IMG/VR virus record: IMGVR_UViG_3300043435_001117
Coordinates: 1 to 38,640 of that record
Length of the DNA: 38,640 nt
Source of the DNA: a virus
Strand: one strand, 5' to 3'
The position numbers and the translations under genes were made by a program. Below are positions 1 through 6,539 of this stretch, one piece after another. The notes beneath the pieces are model-generated. The model did not search any database and was not told where the DNA came from. It worked only from the letters and a program-made list of their open reading frames with translations. The first letter of the stretch is position 1. The number at the start of each line of letters is the position of its first letter.

Positions 1-1
1 A

Positions 2-364
2 TTTTGGTCAGAACAATCTTTTGACTTAAGCCTAAAAAGTTACGAGGGTAATTGTGATTTATGTTACAAAAAAGGACTAAGAAAATTAATGACTTTAATA
101 AAGTATAACCCAGAAATGGCTGATTGGTGGAGAGAAATGGAATCAAAATATGAAAATCTTGATGTAAGAAATACAGGCAAAACACCTATTAGATTCTATC
201 GTGATAATATGACAATTGATGAAATAATTGAGGAAAGTAAATTGCCATTTGTTGAGGCAGTTGATGAAAGTAAGATTATTGCTACCGGAAAGCAAATGTC
301 AATGTTTGACAATTACTTGGACAGCAATTATGGTTGTGTTGAATCTTGTGAAGCATGGGGGTGA
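2..364 (+). CDS. PAPS reductase-like protein, C-terminal part (5' partial)
   Basis: The reading frame is open from base 2 with no start in view, so this is the 3' end of a gene that begins outside the window; an internal ATG at 89 is probably not the true start. The visible part has a CDLCYKKGLRKL segment, then PEMADWWREMESKY, and ends with CVESCEAWG. A Cys pair, a P-E-x(4)-W/E block and a second C-x3-C pair have the same spacing style as the C-terminal half of the complete PAPS-reductase-like protein at 13956-14846 (NCSMC..., HPEMFWEYE, CGLLC). In that family the Cys residues bind metal or an Fe-S cluster and the missing N-terminus carries the PP-loop. Substrate unknown. Confidence 0.7.
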   Translation, partial: FWSEQSFDLSLKSYEGNCDLCYKKGLRKLMTLIKYNPEMADWWREMESKYENLDVRNTGKTPIRFYRDNMTIDEIIEESKLPFVEAVDESKIIATGKQMSMFDNYLDSNYGCVESCEAWG

Positions 365-368
365 TAAT

Positions 369-629
369 ATGAGTAACCTATCCACACAAGTTCAGGAATT
401 AGAGAAACGGCTCGAATCGCTTCAATACGAGAACGAGAATCTCAAAGTAATGCTATACCGGATGATTGCGAGCAATGAATCTGGAATGGAATTAGTGCCG
501 TATAGCGACCTCAAAGCCGTTCAAATTAAATTCTGCCAATTCTACATGAGGGACAATGTACCTCATATCGGAGTGAAGTATGCAGACAGGTATAATGTTG
601 AACCGAATAACACACAGGACGAATTATGA
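369..629 (+). CDS. Small coiled-coil protein, function unknown
   Basis: An 86-residue protein starting at ATG 369, five bases after the previous stop. A longer frame from 228 overlaps the upstream gene and is less likely. Residues 1-35 (QVQELEKRLESLQYENENLK) have heptad-like spacing of Leu and charged residues, predicting a short coiled coil and so oligomerisation. The rest is mixed polar with no motif I recognise. Its stop overlaps the next start (ATGA), indicating translational coupling. Confidence 0.7.
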   Translation: MSNLSTQVQELEKRLESLQYENENLKVMLYRMIASNESGMELVPYSDLKAVQIKFCQFYMRDNVPHIGVKYADRYNVEPNNTQDEL

Positions 630-937
630 AAATGCCCAATTCTTACACCTACCGATTTTATTACAAGTTCGGATTTTACCTGATGACCTTTATTTGTGCA
701 GGATTAATCGTAGCGTGGATAACAGCCTCAACACAGCGAGATATTTCCAAGACCAATGAAATGTATTGGCGGAAAGAAGCAGTCACGAACAAGGCGTTAT
801 ATTTGGTTTCAATTCATCAGACTGATTTGGTTATTGACCAGATAACTTCGCAAGAGATGGCGATGTGGGATTTGTATTGTAGTAATCGAGAATTGTTTAA
901 AGTTAATATTGCAAGGAAGGCGATGGAAACAAATTGA
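626..937 (+). CDS. Small single-pass membrane protein
   Basis: A 103-residue protein with one hydrophobic segment at about residues 14-34 (FGFYLMTFICAGLIVAWITA), so probably a membrane protein with a short N-terminal tail and a soluble C-terminal domain of about 65 residues. It overlaps the upstream gene by 4 bases. No lysis, holin or spanin signature can be assigned with confidence. Function unknown. Confidence 0.65.
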   Translation: MKMPNSYTYRFYYKFGFYLMTFICAGLIVAWITASTQRDISKTNEMYWRKEAVTNKALYLVSIHQTDLVIDQITSQEMAMWDLYCSNRELFKVNIARKAMETN

Positions 938-959
938 ACCAATTAGCGTATAAATCAAC

Positions 960-1484
960 ATGAACACAAAACAGCAATTAGACGAAATTCAGAAAGCGAT
1001 TGACGCAATTCGGGAGAACTTGGGTTTGAACCGTTCGGAAAAACCGAATAGTTCTGAACCAGACTACACCCACCTACTACCCGAGGGATACGAGTTCTGT
1101 GCGGAACAAGATGCTGAGAAGTGGGTGAAGGTGGAGATGAGTACAGATATACCTGAATTGAAAAAAGTTGGTTACATTTGGAATAGCCCAACTATACCAA
1201 ACACTAAACGCTACCGACCCATCCGCCCTATCAAATACCACATTAGCGTACACGAGGCAGTAACGGCTGAACCCGACCCGTATCAGGTTGATTGGAGTAA
1301 TGCACCGAATTGGGCTGATGTGCATTGTTTTGATATGAATAGGAGAGGTTATTGGTACGGACATAGATACAATGTTTTATATTCAGATTGGGAAACTATG
1401 ACTATTGGTTCTAATTTCAACTTGCCTGAAGGTGCAGGAATTGAACGAAAATTTAGTAAAACGATTAGACCGAAATTGAAATGA
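960..1484 (+). CDS. Hypothetical phage protein, 174 aa
   Basis: Starts at ATG 960, behind an AGCGTATAA element that also precedes the gene at 1844. The N-terminus is helical (KQQLDEIQKAIDAIRENL), then a Pro/Trp/Tyr-rich region (LPEGYEFC, YRPIRPIKY, GRGYWYGHRYN-like) suggests a small beta domain. The last bases overlap the next start by 4. I do not recognise the family. Similar aromatic-rich small proteins are common in accessory regions of Bacteroidetes phages. Confidence 0.7.
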   Translation: MNTKQQLDEIQKAIDAIRENLGLNRSEKPNSSEPDYTHLLPEGYEFCAEQDAEKWVKVEMSTDIPELKKVGYIWNSPTIPNTKRYRPIRPIKYHISVHEAVTAEPDPYQVDWSNAPNWADVHCFDMNRRGYWYGHRYNVLYSDWETMTIGSNFNLPEGAGIERKFSKTIRPKLK

Positions 1485-1693
1485 GCGACAAAAGAAAAAC
1501 CGCAGTTGAATGGGCATTTGAGCAAATAAACAACATTGATTGGAAGCACTTATCCGATTCAGATAGGAACGATTTATTCGACCAAGCAAAGCAAATCGAG
1601 CGTGAGCAGATTGAGGAGGCTTACTATGAAGGAAAGCAAAATATTCCATCAAAAACACATGATGAATACTACTCAAAAACCTATGGCAACTAA
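1481..1693 (+). CDS. Small phage protein of the KTAVEWA...QAKQIE...YYEG type
   Basis: A 70-residue protein coupled to the upstream gene by an ATGA overlap. The pattern K-TAVEW near the start, FDQAKQIEREQIEEAYYEGK in the middle and a Tyr-rich end (YYSKTY) is one I recall as recurrent in Bacteroidetes phages and prophages, always unannotated. It is charged and helical, with no membrane segment or metal site. Function unknown. Confidence 0.7.
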   Translation: MSDKRKTAVEWAFEQINNIDWKHLSDSDRNDLFDQAKQIEREQIEEAYYEGKQNIPSKTHDEYYSKTYGN

Positions 1694-1814
1694 ACTCACT
1701 GAAACCCAATACATCCTTGCATTTTACGAGTGCGGAATGTCAATATACGACATTGCCAAAATGTACGGAAAAGCCGAATCGGTAATATTGAGGATAGTTA
1801 AGACTGGCAAGTAA
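1683..1814 (+). CDS. Small helix-turn-helix protein
   Basis: The likely start is ATG 1683, giving 43 residues; upstream ATGs in the same frame lie inside the preceding gene. The whole protein is one predicted HTH: ETQYILAFYECGMSIYDIAKMYG as helix and turn, KAESVILRIVKTGK as the recognition helix, resembling resolvase/Tn3-type or sigma-70 region 4-type HTHs. It overlaps the upstream gene by 11 bases. It could be a small transcriptional regulator. Confidence 0.6.
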   Translation: MATKLTETQYILAFYECGMSIYDIAKMYGKAESVILRIVKTGK

Positions 1815-1843
1815 CAAATCGAAACGAATAGCGTATAAGGAGT

Positions 1844-2029
1844 ATGGAAAGTAAAGAAAATAGACCCGTATTTGTTAATCCAGATGTAGTTGCTTATGCT
1901 GAAAAGTTTGGCAAGAAAGAAGCGTATTTATTTAACAATAGATTGTTTTTTTCATACATAAATCCATCTTCTTTAATAAAAGAAGAGTACGACATAAATT
2001 GGAAATACATTAATTCACTCAAGCGTTAA
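1844..2029 (+). CDS. Hypothetical protein, 61 aa
   Basis: Starts at ATG 1844, five bases after a second copy of the AGCGTATAA leader element. Mixed polar and aromatic, with no signal peptide, membrane segment or recognised motif. It is supported by an open frame, the leader context and its place in a run of same-strand small genes. Confidence 0.5.
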   Translation: MESKENRPVFVNPDVVAYAEKFGKKEAYLFNNRLFFSYINPSSLIKEEYDINWKYINSLKR

Positions 2030-2089
2030 TTTTTGGCAAAATATTAAAGAAAATGCCAAAGTATTGCAAAAAAAATACATACAACACCC

Positions 2090-2479
2090 ATGACATTCAC
2101 ACCATCACATCACCCACTCTGGGCACTTGAATCCGATAAATACTATGCCGGATGGACGCTTACCAGAAACGAAATTCCAAAAGATACCGTACTAATTGAC
2201 TTGAATCGTAACGAGGTATTCGAAGGCTTCGATTGTATTCCTTTGTCCTGTCTTTATCCTGATTGGTTTATGAGCGATAAAGACACACTCGCTGAGGATT
2301 GTGCCGTTATAATCAATCTATACGGCAAACACTCGCATTATTTCGTTCAGGTTTGGGATGTAACGGATTGGGAAAATGAAGCCTTGATTTATCGCATTTC
2401 ACCGGGCAAACTCGAATTTAAACGAGTTGACAGATACCCGATTAGTGGGGATGGGTTTTGGATAGGGGTGAGGAGATAA
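2090..2479 (+). CDS. Hypothetical protein, 129 aa
   Basis: Begins MTFTPSHHPLWALESDKYY after a 60-base A-rich gap. Many Trp, Asp and Tyr residues and alternating hydrophobics suggest a small compact beta domain. No catalytic motif is evident. The stop codon sits in the left arm of a weak inverted repeat (AACGGT at 2478-2483, ACCGTT at 2513-2518). The following 118 bases hold no gene I can support. Confidence 0.65.
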   Translation: MTFTPSHHPLWALESDKYYAGWTLTRNEIPKDTVLIDLNRNEVFEGFDCIPLSCLYPDWFMSDKDTLAEDCAVIINLYGKHSHYFVQVWDVTDWENEALIYRISPGKLEFKRVDRYPISGDGFWIGVRR

Positions 2480-2597
2480 CGGTGGCGATTTGCGAAGTAA
2501 AATCCTTGCACTACCGTTGATGTTAGAACTACACTTAATGGCTTTTATTTTGCCAATTTCGTGTTATGCGTAGTTTTTCTTTAGTGAAATTTAAAAT

Positions 2598-2792
2598 ATG
2601 AAAACAGAAATAGAAATTTACAATAAAATGAAACGCAAAGATTTTGGAGAATCAATGTGTGATGAAACTAAACTGAAAATTCTAAATTGGGTTTTAGAAC
2701 AAGTTTATGAAAAGCGTTGCAAATGTTATAGATTAACAGGAAGCAACAAAGAATATCAAACTAATTTATGCCCAATACACAAAGACGAATAA
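2598..2792 (+). CDS. Hypothetical Cys-containing protein, 64 aa
   Basis: A 64-residue protein with a KCKCYRL-like cluster and a late Cys (LCPIHKDE), which could form a small zinc site (C-x-C...C-x2-H), though spacing is irregular. The next gene starts one base after the stop, suggesting coupled translation. Function unknown. Confidence 0.55.
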   Translation: MKTEIEIYNKMKRKDFGESMCDETKLKILNWVLEQVYEKRCKCYRLTGSNKEYQTNLCPIHKDE

Positions 2793-2793
2793 G

Positions 2794-2949
2794 ATGTATA
2801 AAGTAGTATCAGAATGTAATAAGAATGAAGTTTGGGCAACTGGATTTTATTCAAAAGAAAAGGCTCAAAGACGAATTGATGAAGGATATTTTCGCCAGTA
2901 TATGTATGAGCAGGATAAGAGTAAAAAGTTGATTGTCGTGTCGTATTAA
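2794..2949 (+). CDS. Small hypothetical protein, 51 aa
   Basis: Starts at ATG 2794 (MYKVVSECNKNEVWATGFYS) and ends at TAA 2947-2949. It starts right after the preceding stop, which supports it despite its size. It looks like a short beta hairpin followed by a basic helix (KEKAQRRIDEGYF). No family recognised. Confidence 0.55.
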   Translation: MYKVVSECNKNEVWATGFYSKEKAQRRIDEGYFRQYMYEQDKSKKLIVVSY

Positions 2950-2979
2950 AATTACGCACAACAATAAATATACACAACC

Positions 2980-3120
2980 ATGAAAGCACGCCCCTACGAC
3001 ATCCGCAACCGAATCGAGGCAAGGAGAAAGAATAGTTATCAATGGGTAACATCAGCATATTTCCGGTACTTTGGCAGAATCTTTAAAGACCGTGATTTTT
3101 ATTTAGACGATTGTAACTAA
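2980..3120 (+). CDS. Small basic protein, 46 aa
   Basis: ATG 2980 behind an A-rich leader (ATATACACAACC). The N-terminus is strongly basic (MKARPYDIRNRIEARRKN) with an aromatic middle (YFRYFGRIF). It may bind nucleic acid or a host protein, but nothing specific can be named. It is the last gene of the left rightward block and is followed by the terminator at 3225. Confidence 0.5.
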   Translation: MKARPYDIRNRIEARRKNSYQWVTSAYFRYFGRIFKDRDFYLDDCN

Positions 3121-3224
3121 CCACCACTACTTACAAAAATAATTTTACCCGGTGATTCGTGTATAATTTCACCCTGTTTTCTCAGGTTACTATCAGCCAT
3201 GAACCTACCATAAAAAGCATAAAA

Positions 3225-3259
3225 AAACCGGACTAATTACAGCCCGGTTTCTTTTTTTT
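3225..3259. terminator. Bidirectional intrinsic terminator
   Basis: AAACCGG (3225-3231) pairs with CCGGTTT (3244-3250), followed by eight T on the plus strand. An A-run before the left arm supplies the U-run for the minus strand. It lies between the convergent left block and the minus-strand operon, so it can end both. The 100 bases before it show nothing else. Confidence 0.85.
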
Positions 3260-3277
3260 CTACCTAATCAATCAATC

Positions 3278-3478
3278 CTACCTGTGCTTGTCAGTAATTA
3301 ACTCATACAGATTGTGCCATGCTACGAACCATGTTACCATGAAGCAGGATAGGAAAGTGTTAATCAATATGTCTGAATAGCAATTGTATCCCCTGATCCG
3401 TTTCAAAAATACTGCACAGATTAAGTAACAAATGAACGGTGCCCAATAGATTAACTGCCAAATAATAAGTGATTTCAT
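3278..3478 (-). CDS. Small two-segment membrane protein
   Basis: A 66-residue protein, mostly hydrophobic: segment one at about residues 3-24 (LIIWQLIYWAPFICYLICAV), a basic loop (KRIRGYN), and segment two at about 36-56 (INTFLSCFMVTWFVAW). It overlaps the stop of the HTH gene upstream by 4 bases. Two membrane segments with a short charged loop fit a holin or a membrane regulator. No proof of either. Confidence 0.6.
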   Translation of the reverse strand: MKSLIIWQLIYWAPFICYLICAVFLKRIRGYNCYSDILINTFLSCFMVTWFVAWHNLYELITDKHR

Positions 3479-3750
3479 ATATCTTCCCGTCTCCTTTCCT
3501 GGAACCCTTCTCTGTTACGAGCTTTAAGGTCCATATCTAAGCAATGCAGGACTGCAACAATAGATTGTACTGAACTTGCTTTTCCGGTGATGATATTTGA
3601 AACTGTTACTGGAGTAAGCCCGGTGATTTCGGCAATTTCGTTGTTGGTCATTCCTAATCTCCGTTTTGCTACTGACATTTTCAGGTAGCAGTCGTCAATG
3701 AATTTTTTATACGCTTCATTTGCGTAGTTGTCTTTGAGAGTTGTTTTCAT
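3475..3750 (-). CDS. Cro/C1-type helix-turn-helix regulator
   Basis: A 91-residue protein with a clear XRE-type HTH at about residues 35-62: GMTNNEIAEITGLTPVTVSNIITGKASS, i.e. helix 2, turn, recognition helix and the following G-K/S. The C-terminal helix (VQSIVAVLHCLDMDL) completes the usual five-helix fold. It is near the far end of the leftward operon and likely represses phage or host promoters. It is too short to be a CI-type repressor with a cleavable C-terminal domain. No operator was identified. Confidence 0.8.
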   Translation of the reverse strand: MKTTLKDNYANEAYKKFIDDCYLKMSVAKRRLGMTNNEIAEITGLTPVTVSNIITGKASSVQSIVAVLHCLDMDLKARNREGFQERRREDI

Positions 3751-3753
3751 TAC

Positions 3754-4152
3754 TTACGGTACATAAATAAAGTGATTGTCAATTAAATAGTAGTTCCGGA
3801 TAACTCGGTATTTGCCCGGTGATACATGGAATGCGTGTGTTGAATCGTGCATGAGAAAGAATCCCCCTGAGTGCTTTCCTGTTTTCAGGGTTTGTTTGGC
3901 AATACGGTACATTCTGCTTGCTTTAATGCAATTGCTTGGCACTTGGGTTTGACAGCCCGTGAATATTGCAATAGCGAGCAGGATAACGAGGGTTTTTAGT
4001 GGATGTTTTTTTGCCTGTGGTTTCAGGTTATAATCTCCAGCAGGCAAACCGAGTTTCTCCCTGATGGCAATAAGCCTGGAAAGTTCTTTGGTTTCATTGT
4101 GCAAATCTGCTTGTCTTTCCCTGTATTCGAGGGATTTCTGAATGAATTTCAT
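3754..4152 (-). CDS. Membrane-anchored protein with N-terminal helix, 132 aa
   Basis: I place the start at 4152 (MKFIQKSLEYRERQADLHN). A longer frame from 4221 would overlap the small membrane gene at 4158-4274, while 4152 has the AATTTAACAC...AACCTATG leader typical of this operon. Residues 1-35 are a charged helix, 52-66 a hydrophobic segment (LKTLVILLAIAIFTGC), and the rest a soluble domain with a basic, His-rich end. The FTGC at the segment end looks like a lipobox but is far from the N-terminus, so it is probably only a membrane anchor. Function unknown. Confidence 0.55.
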   Translation of the reverse strand: MKFIQKSLEYRERQADLHNETKELSRLIAIREKLGLPAGDYNLKPQAKKHPLKTLVILLAIAIFTGCQTQVPSNCIKASRMYRIAKQTLKTGKHSGGFFLMHDSTHAFHVSPGKYRVIRNYYLIDNHFIYVP

Positions 4153-4157
4153 AGGTT

Positions 4158-4274
4158 TCAAAGTGTTAAATTGTGAATGATAAGTGTTATTGCCATTACA
4201 AACAGAATTACAATTAGCCATTCTGTGAATGACAAGGGGCGAAATTGTTTTGAACGATTGGGGAATTTTCTCAT
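4158..4274 (-). CDS. 38-aa single-pass membrane protein
   Basis: Start ATG 4274, stop TGA 4158-4160, five bases before the next start at 4152. A basic N-terminus (MRKFPNRSKQFRPLS) precedes one hydrophobic segment (TEWLIVILFVMAITLII), then a short tail. The leader reads CTAACAATTTAACCATTTAATCAG, sharing the CTAACAATTT core with the gene at 4665. The positive-inside tail predicts the N-terminus in the cytoplasm. It could be a small lysis, exclusion or membrane-takeover protein. Confidence 0.6.
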   Translation of the reverse strand: MRKFPNRSKQFRPLSFTEWLIVILFVMAITLIIHNLTL

Positions 4275-4300
4275 ACTGATTAAATGGTTAAATTGTTAGT

Positions 4301-4346
4301 TCCCTGCCTACCTTCCGAGGGCAGTTAAGCAATATCACAGCAGGGA
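4301..4346 (-). ncRNA. tRNA-like minihelix 3 (acceptor stem + T-arm-like hairpin)
   Basis: On the minus strand, TCCCTGC (4346-4340) pairs perfectly with GCAGGGA (4307-4301). Inside, CTGCC pairs with GGTAG (one G-T pair) around a 7-base loop CTCGGAA. The 7 + 5 bp geometry with a 7-base loop equals the top half of a tRNA, but only 15 bases replace the D and anticodon arms. The loop departs from the T-loop consensus. It sits 7 bases after a stop codon and is followed by A-CTAACAATTT, as in element 4698-4745. Too short to be a decoding tRNA. Confidence 0.5.
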
Positions 4347-4353
4347 GGGGGGA

Positions 4354-4665
4354 TTACTTAACAGTTACTTCAACTGAGTAATTTGCCGATTGAAATTCAT
4401 TCATATCAGGGGAGTAGTAAATGGCTTGAGTAATAAGTGCCTCAATCGCTTGTCTTATTCCTGATATTCCAAAGATTGTTTGAATATACTCCCAATCAAA
4501 TTCAGATTCAGCCTCGAAATTAGGTTCTGAACCTTCCGCTATCCTACTCATTTCAGGCCATAGGCTTGAATGACCACAGCAGGATACATGGATGAATACT
4601 TTGCCTGTTTTGTACTTGCACTTTGCAATGTTGATAAGACGGATTTTTTGATTTTCTGAAAACAT
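4354..4665 (-). CDS. Hypothetical protein, 103 aa
   Basis: Starts at ATG 4665 behind CAATTTAACCAAAGTAAGTATG. It contains KCKYKTGKVFIHVSCCGH, Cys and His residues that might bind metal, then an acidic middle and a C-terminal beta strand region (YSVEVTVK). No recognised family. It lies between two tRNA-like minihelices, one in its leader and one just after its stop. Confidence 0.65.
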   Translation of the reverse strand: MFSENQKIRLINIAKCKYKTGKVFIHVSCCGHSSLWPEMSRIAEGSEPNFEAESEFDWEYIQTIFGISGIRQAIEALITQAIYYSPDMNEFQSANYSVEVTVK

Positions 4666-4697
4666 ACTTACTTTGGTTAAATTGTGAAATTGTTAGT

Positions 4698-4745
4698 TCC
4701 GGATGTAGGAATCGAACCTGCCTGAATACCCTTTGTAAATCCGGA
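4698..4745 (-). ncRNA. tRNA-like minihelix 1 (acceptor stem + TPsiC arm)
   Basis: On the minus strand, TCCGGAT (4745-4739) and ATCCGGA (4704-4698) form a perfect 7-bp acceptor-like stem. GCAGG, loop TTCGATT and CCTAC form a T-arm (one C-A mismatch) with the canonical GGTTCGATTCC. The next base is A, like a discriminator. The D and anticodon arms are replaced by 17 bases. It lies 13 bases after the sliding-clamp stop codon and before the leader of the 4665 gene. A full-length tRNA does not fold here: the upstream bases cannot pair with the acceptor. Confidence 0.65.
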
Positions 4746-4758
4746 TTAGCCTGATTAA

Positions 4759-5781
4759 TTACTCTGCATACGAACTAAGCATCACAGGCATTATTAGCAT
4801 ATTTGAATTAATCCGTCCACATCTGTTTGGAGTAGTAAGATTAAGTTCAATTACATTCCCCTTGCAATCCTTCAGGCACTCAATAAGGAATTTCGCATTA
4901 AATCCAAATTCCATTCCGGTTTCTCCATTCCATTCACAGGGGATATTCGTGCTGAATTCTTTAGCGTAGTCAATATCTTGAGTAGAAATAGTCATTTTCT
5001 CACTTGTAAGCGACAAACGGACTTGGTGGGTAGTTTTGTCTGCATATTTATCACAAGCTTGTAATCCGCTTATAATTGCCTGTTTCCCTACCTTAACAAT
5101 CGTTTCAGTTAGTTCCGGAATTACATGCCAATAATCCGGATATTTGTCATCTATTAGCCGGGTTTGCAGGTATCCATATTCTAATTGAATACGGGCAATT
5201 TCGTGCAATTCGTTGATTTCAATTGTACGGATTTCATTGCAGAATTTTTGTGCAACAATTAATGGCAAAACTATTCCCGGATTTCCTTCTTTATGGTACG
5301 GATTGGGTTCAAATTTCATTCTGTGAGCATCTGTTGAACAAATATCTTTGCCTACGAATATCCCATTCATAGCAGGTTTGTGTTCTTCTTTTGATGCAAA
5401 TGGAGTGAAATCGGTTAAAACAGGTAAGGTAGTTTTGATACCGGGCTTGAATTCAGCAATTTTTGGAAAGTCATCAGGATTTTGCCCTACGATTTTCATA
5501 GTCATATCCCCGGTACTGAATACGATTTCGCAATTTTCACCTACCTGCATTTCGACAATTCTATTCCCTAAAGTTTTAAGGGTATCCATAAACTCCCTAA
5601 AATCAATACAGATTTCAGGTAGGTTTTTGTAGGGAATATGTACGGTTTGCTCAAGGTTTGTTCCTGTAAATCCGGTTGAATCTAATTTTACACATTCACA
5701 AATATGTAGTGTGTGGCGTTTTGGAATTACTACCTGCATTGGAGATAGCATTTTGATTAAGAAAGAAGGATTGATTTTCAT
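4759..5781 (-). CDS. dnaN: DNA polymerase III beta subunit-like sliding clamp
   Basis: A 340-residue protein, slightly shorter than the usual 365-380. It matches the clamp plan of three repeated domains. Landmarks are the internal GRV/DAHRM-type segment (ICSTDAHRMKFEP), typical of domain 2 of beta clamps (TDGHRL), and the C-terminal IMPVMLSSYAE, equivalent to the MPMRL end of DnaN. The clamp rings DNA and tethers the replicative polymerase. The polymerase is not in the window. It is transcribed with the RadC-like and ParB-like genes. The start at 5781 (MKINPSFLIKML) has the TTCACCCTCAAACC leader. Confidence 0.88.
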   Translation of the reverse strand: MKINPSFLIKMLSPMQVVIPKRHTLHICECVKLDSTGFTGTNLEQTVHIPYKNLPEICIDFREFMDTLKTLGNRIVEMQVGENCEIVFSTGDMTMKIVGQNPDDFPKIAEFKPGIKTTLPVLTDFTPFASKEEHKPAMNGIFVGKDICSTDAHRMKFEPNPYHKEGNPGIVLPLIVAQKFCNEIRTIEINELHEIARIQLEYGYLQTRLIDDKYPDYWHVIPELTETIVKVGKQAIISGLQACDKYADKTTHQVRLSLTSEKMTISTQDIDYAKEFSTNIPCEWNGETGMEFGFNAKFLIECLKDCKGNVIELNLTTPNRCGRINSNMLIMPVMLSSYAE

Positions 5782-5804
5782 TGGTTTTTGGTTTGAGGGT
5801 GAAA

Positions 5805-6290
5805 TTATAAATTACATTCATCTGCAAAGGAGTAATACTCATTCCCTTCAGGGCTTAGAATGATATGGTCAAGCAATTTGATTTCTAACAGGATACACGC
5901 TTGTTTTAACTTAGTGGTAATATCTAAGTCTGCCTGTGAAGGTTTTAGGCTACCTGAAGGGTGATTATGGCAAATAATCAACTGACTTGCACCTGATAAT
6001 ATGGCTGCCCTTAGAATATATTGAACATCAACAACGGTTGCAACTGCTGAACCTTCTGAAACTTTCAGGAATCCCAATACTTTATTACCCTTATCAATGA
6101 GCAAAACAGAAAATATTTCTTTTTGCTCAATCATTCCTAATTGTTCATAAAACATTCTTAGTATTTTATGGGAATCCTGCGAACTTCTCAAACATTCTCT
6201 ATCTGAAGGTTTTACCTTTGTCCGGTAATTTACTGACACTTCAGCAACACCCGATAAGTCTGTGATTAACTGTTTAATTTGTGGTTTCAT
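5805..6290 (-). CDS. radC: RadC-like JAB/MPN-domain protein
   Basis: 161 residues, lacking the N-terminal helix-hairpin-helix domain of full-length RadC (about 220 aa), as is common in phage and plasmid copies. The MPN metal motif is complete: E58, H108-x-H110 in HNHPSG, and D121 in SQADLDIT. These ligands bind zinc in JAB-type hydrolases. The biochemical role of bacterial RadC is unsettled; the old link to DNA repair has been questioned. Its place between clamp and ParB-like genes suggests a part in DNA metabolism. Confidence 0.88.
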   Translation of the reverse strand: MKPQIKQLITDLSGVAEVSVNYRTKVKPSDRECLRSSQDSHKILRMFYEQLGMIEQKEIFSVLLIDKGNKVLGFLKVSEGSAVATVVDVQYILRAAILSGASQLIICHNHPSGSLKPSQADLDITTKLKQACILLEIKLLDHIILSPEGNEYYSFADECNL

Positions 6291-6295
6291 TGGTT

Positions 6296-6511
6296 TTATT
6301 GGTTTGAGGGTGAAAGTGAAAAAAACAAGTGAAGGGTATTGGTGTTTTTTACTAATATTCCATAATTATATCCGAATGGTTCCCATTCTTTAATAATCAT
6401 TTTTTCTAAATTGTCCTTTGTTTCATTCCCTAAATTTGGGTGCCAAATTTGCATCCCTGCATTTTGGAAGGGAAATTCAGAGTAATTGTTAATAATTTCA
6501 ATGGTTATCAT
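6296..6511 (-). CDS. Hypothetical protein, 71 aa
   Basis: Starts MITIEIINNYSEFPF at 6511 behind AATAAAACCA. Small, mixed alpha/beta, with a Trp-rich middle (MQIWHPNLG, EWEPFGYNYG). The stop lies five bases before the RadC-like start, so the two are probably co-translated. No motif recognised. Confidence 0.6.
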   Translation of the reverse strand: MITIEIINNYSEFPFQNAGMQIWHPNLGNETKDNLEKMIIKEWEPFGYNYGILVKNTNTLHLFFSLSPSNQ

Positions 6512-6539
6512 TGGTTTTATTGGTGAATAGGTGAATTGA

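Noticed and set aside
3134-3141. Minus-strand promoter TATTTTTG
   Set aside because: No matching -33 TTTG and no minus-strand gene directly downstream of it.
4153-4221. Longer start (4221) for the 132-aa membrane protein
   Set aside because: It overlaps a well-placed 38-aa gene and lacks the operon leader.
4690-4775. Complete tRNA on the minus strand
   Set aside because: Bases where a full-length 5' acceptor arm would lie do not pair with ATCCGGA and would run into the clamp gene; only the short fold works.
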